Position numbers and translations under genes: made by a program
Part shown: piece by piece, positions 1 to 8,592 of the stretch
Position numbering within the stretch: the first letter of the stretch is position 1
Layout: every line of letters begins with the position of its first letter
The notes under the pieces: model-generated
Databases searched by the model: none
What the model saw: only the letters and a program-made list of their open reading frames with translations
Told to the model about the DNA's origin: nothing
Source of the DNA: an uncultured Pelagibacteraceae bacterium
Lineage (GTDB): Bacteria > Pseudomonadota > Alphaproteobacteria > Pelagibacterales > Pelagibacteraceae
DNA length: 64,000 bases
Direction: 5' to 3'
NCBI GenBank assembly: GCA_902610115.1
Contig: CACLUK010000001.1
Span: forward strand, 84,876-148,875

Positions 1-520
1 TGGACATGAACACTATGGTGAAAACAGAGTTCAAGAGGCAGTAACAAAATGGAGTGAATTAAAATCAAACAATAATAATCTAAAACTACACTTGATTGGA
101 AAACTGCAAACAAATAAAGCTAAAGATGCGATTAGACTTTTCGATTATATCCACTCAGTTGATAGTCAAAAATTAGCAGATGTGTTATCAAAACATCAAA
201 CTAACTTAAAGAAGCGTCTTAAATATTTTATTCAAGTCAATATTGGTAATGAAATACAAAAATCTGGTGTACCCGTTAACGAGTTAGATTCTTTTTATAA
301 CTATTGTGTTAATAATGCTCGTCTTGATATTATTGGTCTTATGGTAATCCCACCAAACGACAATGATACAAAAAAATATTTCAAGTCTTTAAGTGAATTG
401 AATAAATCTCTGGCTTTACCAGAACTTAGTATGGGTATGTCATCTGATTATATAGATGCAATAAAACATGGTGCAACGTTTGTGAGAATTGGCAGCTCTA
501 TTTTTGGTTCCCGATCTTAA
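1..520 (+). CDS. YggS/PLPBP-type pyridoxal-phosphate homeostasis protein, 5' truncated by window edge
   Basis: The frame is open from base 2, so the gene begins before the window; an internal TTG at 92 is not its start. The visible 172 residues read GHEHYGENRVQEA near the edge, then HLIGKLQTNKAK, the IHSVDS strand, VNIGNE, a GLMVIPP segment, LSMGMSSDY and VRIGSSIFGSR at the C-terminus. These are the conserved blocks of the YggS/PROSC family, a single-domain fold III PLP protein that binds and buffers PLP in the cytosol and influences amino-acid and vitamin B6 balance. The PLP lysine lies upstream of the window. The last 23 bp overlap the tail of the convergent L,D-transpeptidase gene. Identity is confident; start and full length are not visible. 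Confidence 0.93.
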   Translation, partial: GHEHYGENRVQEAVTKWSELKSNNNNLKLHLIGKLQTNKAKDAIRLFDYIHSVDSQKLADVLSKHQTNLKKRLKYFIQVNIGNEIQKSGVPVNELDSFYNYCVNNARLDIIGLMVIPPNDNDTKKYFKSLSELNKSLALPELSMGMSSDYIDAIKHGATFVRIGSSIFGSRS

Positions 521-998
521 CTTTTGTATTTAATCTTAAATTTTTAATAATATTTAAAAGATTTTGCTTTGTTATAGCAACACATCCTTCAGTTTTATTA
601 AATTTTTTTTTAGCAACATGTATGAAAATTGCACTACCTTTGTTCTTAATTATTGGATTCATATTGAAATTTAATACAAGAATTAAATCGTAAGTATTTT
701 CTTTTCTGAAAAGTTTTTCATAGGTATAATTGAAAGGTAGTTTTATCAATTTATTATAACTTTTAGACGTAGGATCATTACACCAGCCCATTTTTTTTGT
801 AATAATAATTTTTCTTAATTTAGTTTTTATTTTTTTTATTCTATCTTTTCTATAAAGAAGGTATTTGATTTTATACTGCCCTACTGGGGTTTTTAGATCT
901 CCTTCTTTTATTTTATACCCAATACCTTTTTTACCTATTGCACATTTTACTTTAAAATTGTTAAAAGTAAGATAATTTTTGTTTATTGTAATATGCAT
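498..998 (-). CDS. YkuD-type L,D-transpeptidase-like protein
   Basis: A 166-residue protein with the YkuD catalytic block near the C-terminus: IFIHVA (His127) followed twelve residues later by the nucleophile in TEGCVAI (Cys139), plus the upstream GDLKTPVGQY segment typical of these enzymes. YkuD enzymes form L,D-crosslinks in peptidoglycan or attach proteins to it. No clear signal peptide is visible, as in the short stand-alone COG3786 proteins, so location is uncertain. I chose ATG at 998 over the TTG at 1001. That ATG lies in the palindrome ATGCAT, which also supplies the start of the divergent regulator at 993. The 3' end overlaps the yggS tail by 23 bp. The exact peptidoglycan role is unknown. 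Confidence 0.8.
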   Translation of the reverse strand: MHITINKNYLTFNNFKVKCAIGKKGIGYKIKEGDLKTPVGQYKIKYLLYRKDRIKKIKTKLRKIIITKKMGWCNDPTSKSYNKLIKLPFNYTYEKLFRKENTYDLILVLNFNMNPIIKNKGSAIFIHVAKKKFNKTEGCVAITKQNLLNIIKNLRLNTKVKIGNQK

Positions 999-1601
999 CA
1001 ATTAAATGTTCTAATTTTTGGCCCTTCTTCATTTATATCTACATTAAATGAACTCAAACCTTTTTTAAAGTTTAATCATTTTTCTGATTTTGAGGAGAAA
1101 AACTACGACATTATTCTGTTTCACGAGGAATCTCTTAAAGATAATAAAAAAAAAAATCAGATTAGTAAAAGTCATTCCCTCAAAATTTTTGTTTCTAATA
1201 AAAATAAAAAACCATCTATTGATTATGATGAGCATTTACAGATCCCCACAACAATTAAAGAAATAAACAATACAGTTGAAAAGATAGTAGCAAAAAAAAA
1301 ATTTTTCCACAATTCTTCAATTAAAGTTAAAGAGTATCTAATGGATAAAAATGAAAAAAGGTTATCTAAAGAAAATAATTTCGTCACTCTAACAGAAAAA
1401 GAAATTAAGCTTATCGAATTGCTTTTAAACAGCACTGAACCTATTTCCAAAAATAAAATTTTATCTTCAGTCTGGAACTACTCTACTAATGCTGACACAC
1501 ATACCGTAGAGACACATATATATAGACTGAGAAAAAAGATTAGTAAAAAATTTATGGATGAAAATTTTATCCTAAATTATAAAAACGGTTATTCGTTTTG
1601 A
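993..1601 (+). CDS. OmpR-type winged-helix regulator with degenerate receiver domain
   Basis: A 202-residue protein. Residues about 130-202 form an OmpR/PhoB-type winged helix (VTLTEKEIKLIELLL, then DTHTVETHIYRLRKKI and a final NYKNGYSF hairpin). Residues 1-110 look like a reduced receiver: the strand NYDIILFHEES sits where the phospho-accepting Asp is expected but has no clear Asp, and the acidic pair after strand 1 is replaced by FGPSS. Phosphorylation-independent control is therefore likely (inference). No kinase gene is adjacent. Its start codon overlaps that of the divergent L,D-transpeptidase gene. Its stop overlaps the TTG start of the arfA-like gene as TTGA, which suggests translational coupling. 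Its targets are not known. Confidence 0.78.
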   Translation: MHQLNVLIFGPSSFISTLNELKPFLKFNHFSDFEEKNYDIILFHEESLKDNKKKNQISKSHSLKIFVSNKNKKPSIDYDEHLQIPTTIKEINNTVEKIVAKKKFFHNSSIKVKEYLMDKNEKRLSKENNFVTLTEKEIKLIELLLNSTEPISKNKILSSVWNYSTNADTHTVETHIYRLRKKISKKFMDENFILNYKNGYSF

Positions 1602-1720
1602 AAAAGAGAAATAAATTTGCAAAAGATTTATTTTCACCTAAGTATAGAAAAAGGGTTATTAAACCTAAAAAGGGTAAAGGTAGTTATAAAAGAAAGAAAG
1701 CTAATTCAATTTACTCTTAA
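1598..1720 (+). CDS. arfA: ArfA-like alternative ribosome-rescue factor (40 aa)
   Basis: A 40-residue basic ORF starting at TTG 1598 and ending at TAA 1720. It contains SPKYRKRVIKPKKGKGSYKR, matching the E. coli ArfA core (DPLFRQRV...KKGKGSYMRK) in order and spacing. In E. coli, ArfA enters stalled ribosomes lacking a stop codon and recruits RF2; the KGKGSY stretch occupies the mRNA channel. This version ends 11 residues after the KGKGSY motif and lacks the hydrophobic C-terminal tail that destabilises full-length E. coli ArfA. The only in-frame start after the upstream stop at 1580 is this TTG, inside the stop of the regulator gene (TTGA). I see no strong RNase III-type hairpin in the reading frame. 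Family call is strong from the motif; rescue activity is inferred. Confidence 0.85.
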   Translation: MKKRNKFAKDLFSPKYRKRVIKPKKGKGSYKRKKANSIYS

Positions 1721-1731
1721 AAATCTATTAA

Positions 1732-2661
1732 TTAACTTAGCCTTGCTCCAATAATCTGAATAATCTTCGAGGCCATTTCTGCCCCTTTTTCTAAGCTTTC
1801 CTTTGTAGATTTATTATTGATAAAACCATGTAAAAAACCGCTCGCGAATAGGTCCCCTGCACCAGTTAGATCTTTGATGTGATCAATCTTAAGTGCACTA
1901 CACTCTGTAACTTCATCTTTATTAATTGCAATGGCACCTTTATTACCTCTAGTTACCACAATTAATTTGTTAATATTCTTTGAGAATTCTATTACTTGTT
2001 TGAAATCCTTTGTATTTATAAGTGACATAATTTCTTGTTCATTTGCAAAAGTAATATCCAGTTTATTTTTGACCAATTCTATAAAATGAAGTTTGTGTCT
2101 TTCGACACAAAATAAGTCTGATAGAGACATGGCAACTTTTCTTGCGTTATTGATCGCTATCTCAAAAGCTTTCTTAGGCTCACCTTCATCCCAAAGATAT
2201 CCCTCTAAAAATAATATTTCACTTTTTTTTACTGAAGAAACATCAATATCTATCTCACTGATCTTCCCGGCAGTACCAAGAAAAGTTACCATTGTTCTCT
2301 CAGAGTCTGGAGTAACTAATATTAAGCAAGTTCCAGTAGGTGTACTCTCTTTTTTTTTAGAGTATAAAAATTTAACACTCTCTTTTTTTAAACCATTTTC
2401 GTACTTATTACCCAAATCATCATCACTTATTTTGCCTATAAAACCTACCTCATTTCCAAGTTGTGAAAGACCAACTATTGTATTTGCAACTGAGCCCCCG
2501 GATACAGTTTCCTCTATCTTTAATGAAGATAATAAATTCTTAAATTCATATTCATCCACCAGTTTCATTGTACTTTTTGTTAAACTATTCTGAGCGATAA
2601 ATTTATCGTCAACTTTACAAATTACATCAACAATAGCGTTACCAATTCCTAAAATTTTCAT
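1732..2661 (-). CDS. PfkB-family sugar/nucleoside kinase (adenosine-kinase-like)
   Basis: A 309-residue ribokinase-fold enzyme. The N-terminal GIGNAIVDV and the SGGSVANTIVGLSQLG substrate block are followed by GFIGKISDDDLG and the C-terminal signature DLTGAGDLFASGFLHGF, whose GAGD contains the catalytic Asp and anion hole. Alphaproteobacterial relatives with this arrangement are usually annotated as adenosine kinase (adenosine to AMP). In this window that could complement AhcY, which releases adenosine from S-adenosylhomocysteine. Substrate cannot be proved from sequence; another ribokinase-type substrate is possible. It is the last gene of a minus-strand run: its ATG follows the nth stop without a gap (TAGATG). 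Confidence 0.85.
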   Translation of the reverse strand: MKILGIGNAIVDVICKVDDKFIAQNSLTKSTMKLVDEYEFKNLLSSLKIEETVSGGSVANTIVGLSQLGNEVGFIGKISDDDLGNKYENGLKKESVKFLYSKKKESTPTGTCLILVTPDSERTMVTFLGTAGKISEIDIDVSSVKKSEILFLEGYLWDEGEPKKAFEIAINNARKVAMSLSDLFCVERHKLHFIELVKNKLDITFANEQEIMSLINTKDFKQVIEFSKNINKLIVVTRGNKGAIAINKDEVTECSALKIDHIKDLTGAGDLFASGFLHGFINNKSTKESLEKGAEMASKIIQIIGARLS

Positions 2662-3315
2662 CTATGCTTTTTTTGTTTTAATAGGTTTTCTTCTATTCGG
2701 ATTACAAGCTTTACATATTTTACAAGTTATACCATAACAATCTCTAGCTTTACAATATTCACGACCATACCAAATAATTTGTAGATGAAGTCGATTCCAA
2801 TATTTTTTGGGAAAAATATTCTTTAAATCTTTTTCTGTTTGAAGAACATTTTTACCATTTGTAAGACCCCATCGTTGGGCAAGCCGGTGTATGTGTGTAT
2901 CTATGGGAAAGGCAGGAAAACCAAATCCCTGAGACATTACAACACTAGCTGTTTTATGTCCGACACCTGGCAGCTGTTCCAGCTCTTCGTATGTTTTGGG
3001 CACTTTTCCCTTGTATTTTTTAACTAATGTTTTTGACAAATAAAAGATACTTTTCGCTTTTACCCTAAAAATTCCAATTTTTTTTATTAAACCTTCAATT
3101 CTTCTTCTTCCTAATTTTACAAAATGTTCAGGTTTATTATATTTCGGGTAAATTTTTTTAGTAACATTATTAACGTTTACATCAGTGCACTGCGCAGAGA
3201 GAAGGACTGAAATTAAAAGAGTAAATGTATTTTTATAATTAAGAGGAACTTTAATATTTGGATATGTATTATTTAATATTTTTATAATAAACTTAGCTTT
3301 TTTTTTACTATTCAC
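2662..3315 (-). CDS. nth: Endonuclease III (DNA glycosylase/AP lyase)
   Basis: A 217-residue HhH-GPD glycosylase that removes oxidised pyrimidines and cleaves AP sites. The helix-hairpin-helix LPGVGHKTASVV carries the catalytic Lys, and FPIDTHIHRLAQRWGL carries the catalytic Asp. A C-terminal cysteine cluster would bind the 4Fe-4S centre, but its spacing is unusual: relative to the first Cys (in EYCKARDC), cysteines fall at +5, +10, +13 and +16 instead of the usual +7, +10 and +16. Five cysteines are present, so a cluster is still plausible. The start ATG overlaps the dapB stop by four bases (3312-3315), indicating coupling within the dnaK-dnaJ-dapB-nth run. Confidence 0.94.
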   Translation of the reverse strand: MNSKKKAKFIIKILNNTYPNIKVPLNYKNTFTLLISVLLSAQCTDVNVNNVTKKIYPKYNKPEHFVKLGRRRIEGLIKKIGIFRVKAKSIFYLSKTLVKKYKGKVPKTYEELEQLPGVGHKTASVVMSQGFGFPAFPIDTHIHRLAQRWGLTNGKNVLQTEKDLKNIFPKKYWNRLHLQIIWYGREYCKARDCYGITCKICKACNPNRRKPIKTKKA

Positions 3316-4088
3316 TTAAAGTTTAAAAGATCTCTCATAGAATAAAGACCTGGTTTTTTATTAGATAACCACTTAGCAGCAGTTAGAGCACCTTCAGAGT
3401 AAAGAGCTCGATCAAAAGATTCATGGTTTAAAGTAACAATTTCTTTTCCACTAGAAAATGTCACTTCATGTTCGCCAATCACTTCGCCTTTTCTTATAGA
3501 GTTAAAATTTATTTTATTTCCGTAAGGAAATGATTTTTTATTAAGGTATTTTTTTCCTATAATATTATAAAAGTTTTTCTTTTTTCCTAATGCAATTCCT
3601 TTACCTAACATTAGTGCTGTGCCTGATGGATAGTCTATTTTGTGTTTGTGATGCACTTCATAAATTTTACTCAAAAAACTTTTTCCTAATGATTTTGATG
3701 TAATTTCAGTCAGGTATATTAGTAAATTTACACCTAAACTCATATTTCCAGCTTTTAAAATAGGAATTTTTTTTGAATGTCCTTTTATCAATTTTTCCTC
3801 TTTTTTAGTAAAACCTGTTGTACCAATCACAACTTTCTTTTTTTGTTTTACAGCAATTTTAAGAATTTCTAACGTACATTTAGGAACAGTAAAGTCTATA
3901 ATTATGTTTGTATTCTTAAAAACATGTTCTGAATTCAACTCAGGTTTTATTCCGAAAATTTTTTTATTTACTTTTTTGTTTTCAGTAAGAGATACAATCT
4001 TAAAAATTTTATTTTTACTTGCCGATTTAATGAGCTGTTGGCCCATCCTTCCCATGCATCCTGATATTGATAATTTAATTTTTTTCAT
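3312..4088 (-). CDS. dapB: 4-hydroxy-tetrahydrodipicolinate reductase
   Basis: A 258-residue NAD(P)H-dependent reductase of the diaminopimelate/lysine pathway. The N-terminal Rossmann motif is SGCMGRMGQQL. The substrate region EVHHKHKIDYPSGTALML holds the paired catalytic histidines and the Lys, and IGTTGFTKKE is also present. Product supply feeds both lysine and peptidoglycan diaminopimelate. It follows the 55-residue membrane protein with a one-base stop/start overlap (TAATG at 4086-4090, minus strand) and overlaps nth by four bases, so it is probably co-transcribed from the dnaK promoter region or an internal one. Confidence 0.95.
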   Translation of the reverse strand: MKKIKLSISGCMGRMGQQLIKSASKNKIFKIVSLTENKKVNKKIFGIKPELNSEHVFKNTNIIIDFTVPKCTLEILKIAVKQKKKVVIGTTGFTKKEEKLIKGHSKKIPILKAGNMSLGVNLLIYLTEITSKSLGKSFLSKIYEVHHKHKIDYPSGTALMLGKGIALGKKKNFYNIIGKKYLNKKSFPYGNKINFNSIRKGEVIGEHEVTFSSGKEIVTLNHESFDRALYSEGALTAAKWLSNKKPGLYSMRDLLNFK

Positions 4089-4255
4089 TATTTAATTAAG
4101 TAAATAATTACAATAATCAGAAGTACAATTATAGTCCAGATAGATAAATTATTTAAAAATTGTTTTAACTTATTATTGGTGGATAAAAAACCAGGTAAGA
4201 TTAAAACAAGCACTGCAATAAGAAATATTGCAGACATTATTTGATCAGTACCCAT
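4088..4255 (-). CDS. Small two-helix membrane protein (55 aa), unknown function
   Basis: A 55-residue ORF read directly from the minus strand between dnaJ and dapB. It starts at ATG 4255, five bases after the dnaJ stop, and its TAA shares a base with the dapB ATG (TAATG). The product begins MGTDQIMSAIFLIAVLVLIL, then a Pro-Gly turn and a polar LSTNNKLKQFLNN linker, then a second hydrophobic stretch (about residues 38-53) ending IIYLIK. That predicts two transmembrane helices with a short loop. Coupled spacing on both sides and hydrophobic periodicity support real translation. I do not recognise a family and assign no function. Confidence 0.72.
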   Translation of the reverse strand: MGTDQIMSAIFLIAVLVLILPGFLSTNNKLKQFLNNLSIWTIIVLLIIVIIYLIK

Positions 4256-4260
4256 TTAAA

Positions 4261-5385
4261 CTAGTTTTTCTTCCAGAACTTTTTAGCCTTTTCAAAGAAG
4301 CTCTTGATCACTGGATCAGGTTTATTAGCCTCTATTTCATTAAATTCTTCTAATATTTCCTTTTGTCTTTTAGATAGCGATGTTGGCACCTGAGTGACAA
4401 CTCTAATGTAAAGATCGCCAAATAAACTTCTTCTTAGAATTGGCATTCCTTTGCCTTTTAATCTAAATTGTTTTCCGTGTTGTGTTCCTGAAGGAATTTT
4501 AATTTTCGATTTTCCTCCATCTATTGAAGGCACCTCCACAGAAGTACCCAGTGCAGCGTCTGAAAATGAAATCGGCAATTCATAATATAAATTTTCGTCT
4601 GATCTCTTAAATATATTATGATTATCTATGGATATAAATAAGTATAAATCTCCACTAGAGCCACCTTTCGAGCCAGCTTCTCCTTTACCAGATAGCCTTA
4701 TTCTTGTTCCATCATCCACACCTTTTGGAATTTTCACTGAGACGTTCTCATTAGCTTGTGTTTTTCCATTTCCACTACAAATATTACATGGTGTACTAAT
4801 CATTTCTCCATAACCACTACATTGTGGACAGGTTTGTTGAACTGTAAAGAAGCCTTGATTAGTTCTCACTTTTCCTCTTCCAGAACAGTAATCGCATCTA
4901 ATAGGTTTTGATCCTTTTGCTGCACCACTTCCCGAACATGATTTGCAAGATTTATAAGTTGTATACCTTACATTCTTTTCAGTTCCTCTGTAGGCATCCT
5001 CTAAGCTTATACTGACATCGTATCTTAAATCATTTCCTCTATTACTAGTTCTTCTAGAGGAACTTCCACCAAAATCACTAAAGAAATCCTCAAAAATATC
5101 TGAGAAAGAGGAACTATCAAATCCTCCAAATCCTTGAAATCCAGCTCCGCTCCCCCCACCTTCAAAAGCGGCATGACCGAATTGATCATAATTAGCTTTT
5201 CTTTTATCATCAGAAAGTATGTGGTATGCCTCGCTAGCCTCTTTAAATTTTTCTTCCGAAGCCTTATCGCCCTTATTTTTGTCTGGATGATATTTTAATG
5301 CTAATTTTCTGTAAGCTTTTTTTATATCGTCTTTTGAAGCCCCTCTCGGGATACCTAAGACATCATAACAATCTCTTTTAGCCAC
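4261..5385 (-). CDS. dnaJ: Chaperone DnaJ (type I Hsp40)
   Basis: 374 residues, full length for type I DnaJ. The J domain (1-70) has the HPD motif in KYHPDKN. A Gly/Phe-rich and Ser-rich linker follows (about 75-120). The zinc-binding domain has four CxxCxGxG repeats ([32 protein letters not shown]), and the two C-terminal substrate-binding domains end in a Lys-rich tail. DnaJ delivers clients to DnaK and stimulates its ATPase. It lies 23 bp downstream of dnaK and 5 bp upstream of a small membrane-protein gene, and is probably in the dnaK transcript. Confidence 0.98.
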   Translation of the reverse strand: MAKRDCYDVLGIPRGASKDDIKKAYRKLALKYHPDKNKGDKASEEKFKEASEAYHILSDDKRKANYDQFGHAAFEGGGSGAGFQGFGGFDSSSFSDIFEDFFSDFGGSSSRRTSNRGNDLRYDVSISLEDAYRGTEKNVRYTTYKSCKSCSGSGAAKGSKPIRCDYCSGRGKVRTNQGFFTVQQTCPQCSGYGEMISTPCNICSGNGKTQANENVSVKIPKGVDDGTRIRLSGKGEAGSKGGSSGDLYLFISIDNHNIFKRSDENLYYELPISFSDAALGTSVEVPSIDGGKSKIKIPSGTQHGKQFRLKGKGMPILRRSLFGDLYIRVVTQVPTSLSKRQKEILEEFNEIEANKPDPVIKSFFEKAKKFWKKN

Positions 5386-5408
5386 AGGACGTCTCCTTAT
5401 TTTTTATC

Positions 5409-7334
5409 TTAGGCGCTTTTTTCTTTATCTTCTTTTACGTCTTCAAAATCTGCGTCTACAACATTGTCTTTTTCACCAGGTTTAGAATCTTTTGGTCCAC
5501 CAGCATCTTTGTCATCTTTATTTGGTTTTTGTTGGCTTTTGTATACTGCTTCACCAAGTTTCATAGAAACTTGAATTAAACTTTGTGTTTTTTTCTTAAT
5601 ATCATCTAAGTCAGTGCCTTCTAAAGATTTTTTAAGATCAGCTATACCACTTTCTATGGCTTTCTTTTCTTCTGCTGAAACTTTATCACCATGCTCTTTT
5701 AAACTTTTTTCTGTAGAAAAAACCAAGCTATCAGCTTGATTTCTAGCATCAACAGATTCTCTTTTCTTTTTATCTGCCTCTTTATTAGCCTCTGCATCTT
5801 TAACCATTTTTTGAATTTCCTCATCAGATAGACCTCCAGAGGCTTGTATTTGTATTTTTTGTTCTTTACCTGTACCTTTATCCTTTGCGGATACACTTAC
5901 GATACCATTCGCATCGATATCAAAAGTAACTTCTATTTGTGGAGTTCCTCTTGGCGCAGGTGGAATACCAACTAATTCAAAATTTCCAAGAATTTTATTA
6001 TCGGCAGCCATTTCTCTTTCGCCTTGTAAAACTCTTATAGAAACAGCAGGCTGATTATCCTCTGCAGTTGAAAAAACCTGACTTTTCTTTGTTGGAATTG
6101 TAGTATTTTTTTCAATGAGTTTTGTCGATACACCGCCCAGAGTTTCAATACCAAGTGATAATGGGGTAACATCTAAAAGTAATACGTCTTTAACATCACC
6201 TTGTAAGACACCACCTTGAATAGCTGCGCCCATAGCAACTACTTCATCTGGATTAACACTTTTATTAGGTTCTTTTCCGAAAAAATTTTTAACAGTCTCG
6301 ATTATTTTTGGCATTCTCGTCATTCCCCCTACAAGAACTACTTCGTTGATTTCAGCTGCAGAAAATCCTGAGTCTTTCAAAGCTGTTTTACATGGTTCTA
6401 ATGTTCTATCAACCAAACTTTGAACTAATGCCTCAAGCTTTGCTCTGGTAAATTTTAAATTTAAGTGTTTAGGTCCATTTTTATCAGCAGTTATAAATGG
6501 CAAGTTAATTTCAGTTTGAGCCGCAGAGGATAATTCAATTTTAGCTTTTTCAGCAGCTTCTTTTAATCTTTGAAGAGCAAGTTTATCTGTTTTTAGATCA
6601 ATTCCATTATCTTTTTTAAATTCGGAAGCAAGATATTCAACTATAGCATCGTCAAAGTCTTCACCACCTAAGAAAGTGTCACCGTTTGTAGATTTAACTT
6701 CAAATACTCCATCACCGATTTCCAAAATTGAAATATCGAAAGTACCACCTCCTAAATCATAGACAGCGATTTTCTTTCCACCTTTTTTATCTAGCCCGTA
6801 AGCAAGTGACGCTGCTGTTGGTTCATTTATGATTCTTAAAACTTCTAATCCAGCAATTTTGCCTGCATCCTTTGTAGCTTGTCTTTGAGAATCATTGAAA
6901 TATGCTGGAACAGTTATTACAGCTTTAGTTACTGCCTGACCTAAATACTTTTCAGCAGTCTCTTTCATTTTTTGTAAAACAAATGCAGAGATTTGCGCAG
7001 GTGAATACTTCTTACCTTTTCCTTCCACCCAAGCATCACCATTATCTGATTTTACTATTTTATAAGGAACTTTTGAAATATCTTTTTGAACTGATGGGCC
7101 ATCAAATTTTCTTCCTATTAATCTTTTTACAGCAAAAATAGTGTCACCTGCATTAGTCACCGCTTGTCTTTTCGCAGGTTGTCCGACTAACTTTTCATCA
7201 TTTTCTAAAAAAGCTACTACTGAGGGAGTAGTTCTAGCACCCTCTACGTTTTCTAAAACTTTTGCTTGCGAGCCATCCATTATGGCTACACATGAATTCG
7301 TTGTTCCTAAATCAATTCCTATTACTTTACTCAT
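5409..7334 (-). CDS. dnaK: Chaperone DnaK (Hsp70)
   Basis: 641 residues. The ATPase domain opens [17 protein letters not shown] and contains [15 protein letters not shown] and [12 protein letters not shown]. The linker [19 protein letters not shown] leads into the substrate-binding domain. The C-terminus is acidic and Lys-rich, ending near [12 protein letters not shown]. It is the central ATP-dependent folding chaperone, partnered by the neighbouring DnaJ and GrpE. A 53-bp gap separates it from grpE upstream, and I see no firm promoter in it. No hrcA repressor gene or CIRCE-like repeat is visible, so heat control, if any, is probably sigma-factor based (inference). Confidence 0.99.
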   Translation of the reverse strand: MSKVIGIDLGTTNSCVAIMDGSQAKVLENVEGARTTPSVVAFLENDEKLVGQPAKRQAVTNAGDTIFAVKRLIGRKFDGPSVQKDISKVPYKIVKSDNGDAWVEGKGKKYSPAQISAFVLQKMKETAEKYLGQAVTKAVITVPAYFNDSQRQATKDAGKIAGLEVLRIINEPTAASLAYGLDKKGGKKIAVYDLGGGTFDISILEIGDGVFEVKSTNGDTFLGGEDFDDAIVEYLASEFKKDNGIDLKTDKLALQRLKEAAEKAKIELSSAAQTEINLPFITADKNGPKHLNLKFTRAKLEALVQSLVDRTLEPCKTALKDSGFSAAEINEVVLVGGMTRMPKIIETVKNFFGKEPNKSVNPDEVVAMGAAIQGGVLQGDVKDVLLLDVTPLSLGIETLGGVSTKLIEKNTTIPTKKSQVFSTAEDNQPAVSIRVLQGEREMAADNKILGNFELVGIPPAPRGTPQIEVTFDIDANGIVSVSAKDKGTGKEQKIQIQASGGLSDEEIQKMVKDAEANKEADKKKRESVDARNQADSLVFSTEKSLKEHGDKVSAEEKKAIESGIADLKKSLEGTDLDDIKKKTQSLIQVSMKLGEAVYKSQQKPNKDDKDAGGPKDSKPGEKDNVVDADFEDVKEDKEKSA

Positions 7335-7387
7335 AATTATTTTTCCTTAACATGGCTTATATGGGTGTTTTTTTTTTATCTACAAGG

Positions 7388-7969
7388 TTAATTTTTCTCT
7401 TTTTTTTCACTTTTTGCTTCATTTTTTGAATTTTTTTTCTTAGCAACCCCTACTAATGCTGGTCTTAACAACCTCTCACTCAACATGTAGCCTGGCTGTA
7501 TTTCTTGAACGATGGTCCCAATTTCTGAGTTATCATCTTCAATTTCTGCCATTGCTTGATGAAAATTGGGGTCAAATTTTTTACCATTCACATCAATTTT
7601 TTTAATTCCATTTTTTTCAAATATAGAAATTAAATCTTTTTCAATTATGGAAATGTTATCTAAAAATTTATCCAAATCTTTGTTTGTTTTTAAAATTTCA
7701 TCAGTTTTAATTGCATTTTTTGCTCTAGCCAGGTTGTCTAATATTGCCAAACTTTCCTTTGCAAAATTAAAAGACCCAAATTCAAATGCGTCTTTTATTT
7801 CTTTTTCAAACCTCCTTCTTTGATTTTCAATTTCAGCTAAAGATCTTAATAATTTATCTTCAGTTTCTTTAAATTTCTTTTCCAAACTAGTTTCATCCAA
7901 TTTATTGTCGGATGTTTCACTTTGAATAGTTTCTTCTTTATTAACTTTTTTTTCGTTATCTTCTGACAT
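7388..7969 (-). CDS. grpE: Nucleotide exchange factor GrpE
   Basis: 193 residues. An acidic, low-complexity N-terminus (1-30) leads into a long coiled coil (EKKFKETEDKLLRSLAEIENQRRRFEKE) and the beta-domain signature NPNFHQAM-like FDPNFHQAMAEIED ... VVQEIQPGYMLSERLLRPALVGVA-type ending. GrpE releases ADP from DnaK. It heads the grpE-dnaK-dnaJ run, divergent from rdgB across a 44-bp AT-rich spacer. On the minus strand this spacer shows a TTGACC (8007-8012) with a weak TACTAT (7982-7987) 19 bases downstream, which may be its promoter, though the spacing is long. hrcA, which commonly precedes grpE, is absent here. Confidence 0.96.
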   Translation of the reverse strand: MSEDNEKKVNKEETIQSETSDNKLDETSLEKKFKETEDKLLRSLAEIENQRRRFEKEIKDAFEFGSFNFAKESLAILDNLARAKNAIKTDEILKTNKDLDKFLDNISIIEKDLISIFEKNGIKKIDVNGKKFDPNFHQAMAEIEDDNSEIGTIVQEIQPGYMLSERLLRPALVGVAKKKNSKNEAKSEKKEKN

Positions 7970-8013
7970 CTAATTTGCTATATAGTAAATAATTTTAAAA
8001 ATACTAGGTCAAA

Positions 8014-8592
8014 ATGAAAAAAATATTAATAGGCACTCATAATAAAGGCAAATTTAAAGAAATTTCATATTTAATTTCAAAAAAATTTAAAAAGATATCA
8101 CCTATTTCGCTCAGAATCCCAAGTCCAAAAGAAACAGGTAAAACTTTTTCATCAAATTCAAAACTAAAAGCTAATTTTTTTTCTAAGTTTGTAGATTACG
8201 CTGTTATATCAGATGATTCTGGGTTGTGTATTAAAACTCTTAATAATATACCAGGAATATACTCTGCTAGACTCGCCAAGAAAAAAGGTAGTTTTTATAA
8301 GGCTATGAAATTTATACTTAAAAAATTAGAAGGAAAAAAAAATAGATCTGCTACTTTCGTCTGCAGTCTTTCAATAAAATTCCCCAAAAAAAAATTGGTT
8401 ACTGTTCAAGGAAAGTTAAATGGAATCATATCAAAAAAAATATTAGGAAATAGGGGTTTTGGATATGATCCAATATTTATTCCAAGTGGTTATAAAATTA
8501 CTTTTGGGCAAATGACATATTACAAAAAAATAAAACTAGATCATAGGTTTTTAGCTTTTAAAAAATTAAAAAATAAAATTAAAATTTTGTAA
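8014..8592 (+). CDS. rdgB: RdgB/HAM1 non-canonical purine NTP pyrophosphatase
   Basis: 192 residues of the Ham1/ITPase fold: N-terminal IGTHNKGKFKEI (nucleotide binding), central ISDDSGLCI with the metal-binding acidic residues, LNNIPGIYSARLAKKKG, and the C-terminal GNRGFGYDPIFIPSGY block. The enzyme hydrolyses dITP, XTP and ITP to monophosphates and keeps deaminated purines out of DNA and RNA. It is divergent from grpE. The last 14 bases overlap the tail of the convergent LpoA-like gene. Confidence 0.95.
   Translation: MKKILIGTHNKGKFKEISYLISKKFKKISPISLRIPSPKETGKTFSSNSKLKANFFSKFVDYAVISDDSGLCIKTLNNIPGIYSARLAKKKGSFYKAMKFILKKLEGKKNRSATFVCSLSIKFPKKKLVTVQGKLNGIISKKILGNRGFGYDPIFIPSGYKITFGQMTYYKKIKLDHRFLAFKKLKNKIKIL

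Noticed and set aside
2093..2593. 166-codon open frame antisense to the PfkB kinase gene
   Set aside because: It lies wholly within a well-conserved gene on the other strand, has no recognisable domain, and its composition follows the kinase codons read backwards.
8014..8592. Frameshift or truncation in rdgB because its tail overlaps the next gene
   Set aside because: At 192 residues it is of normal family length, with all motifs; the 14-bp overlap reflects compaction only.
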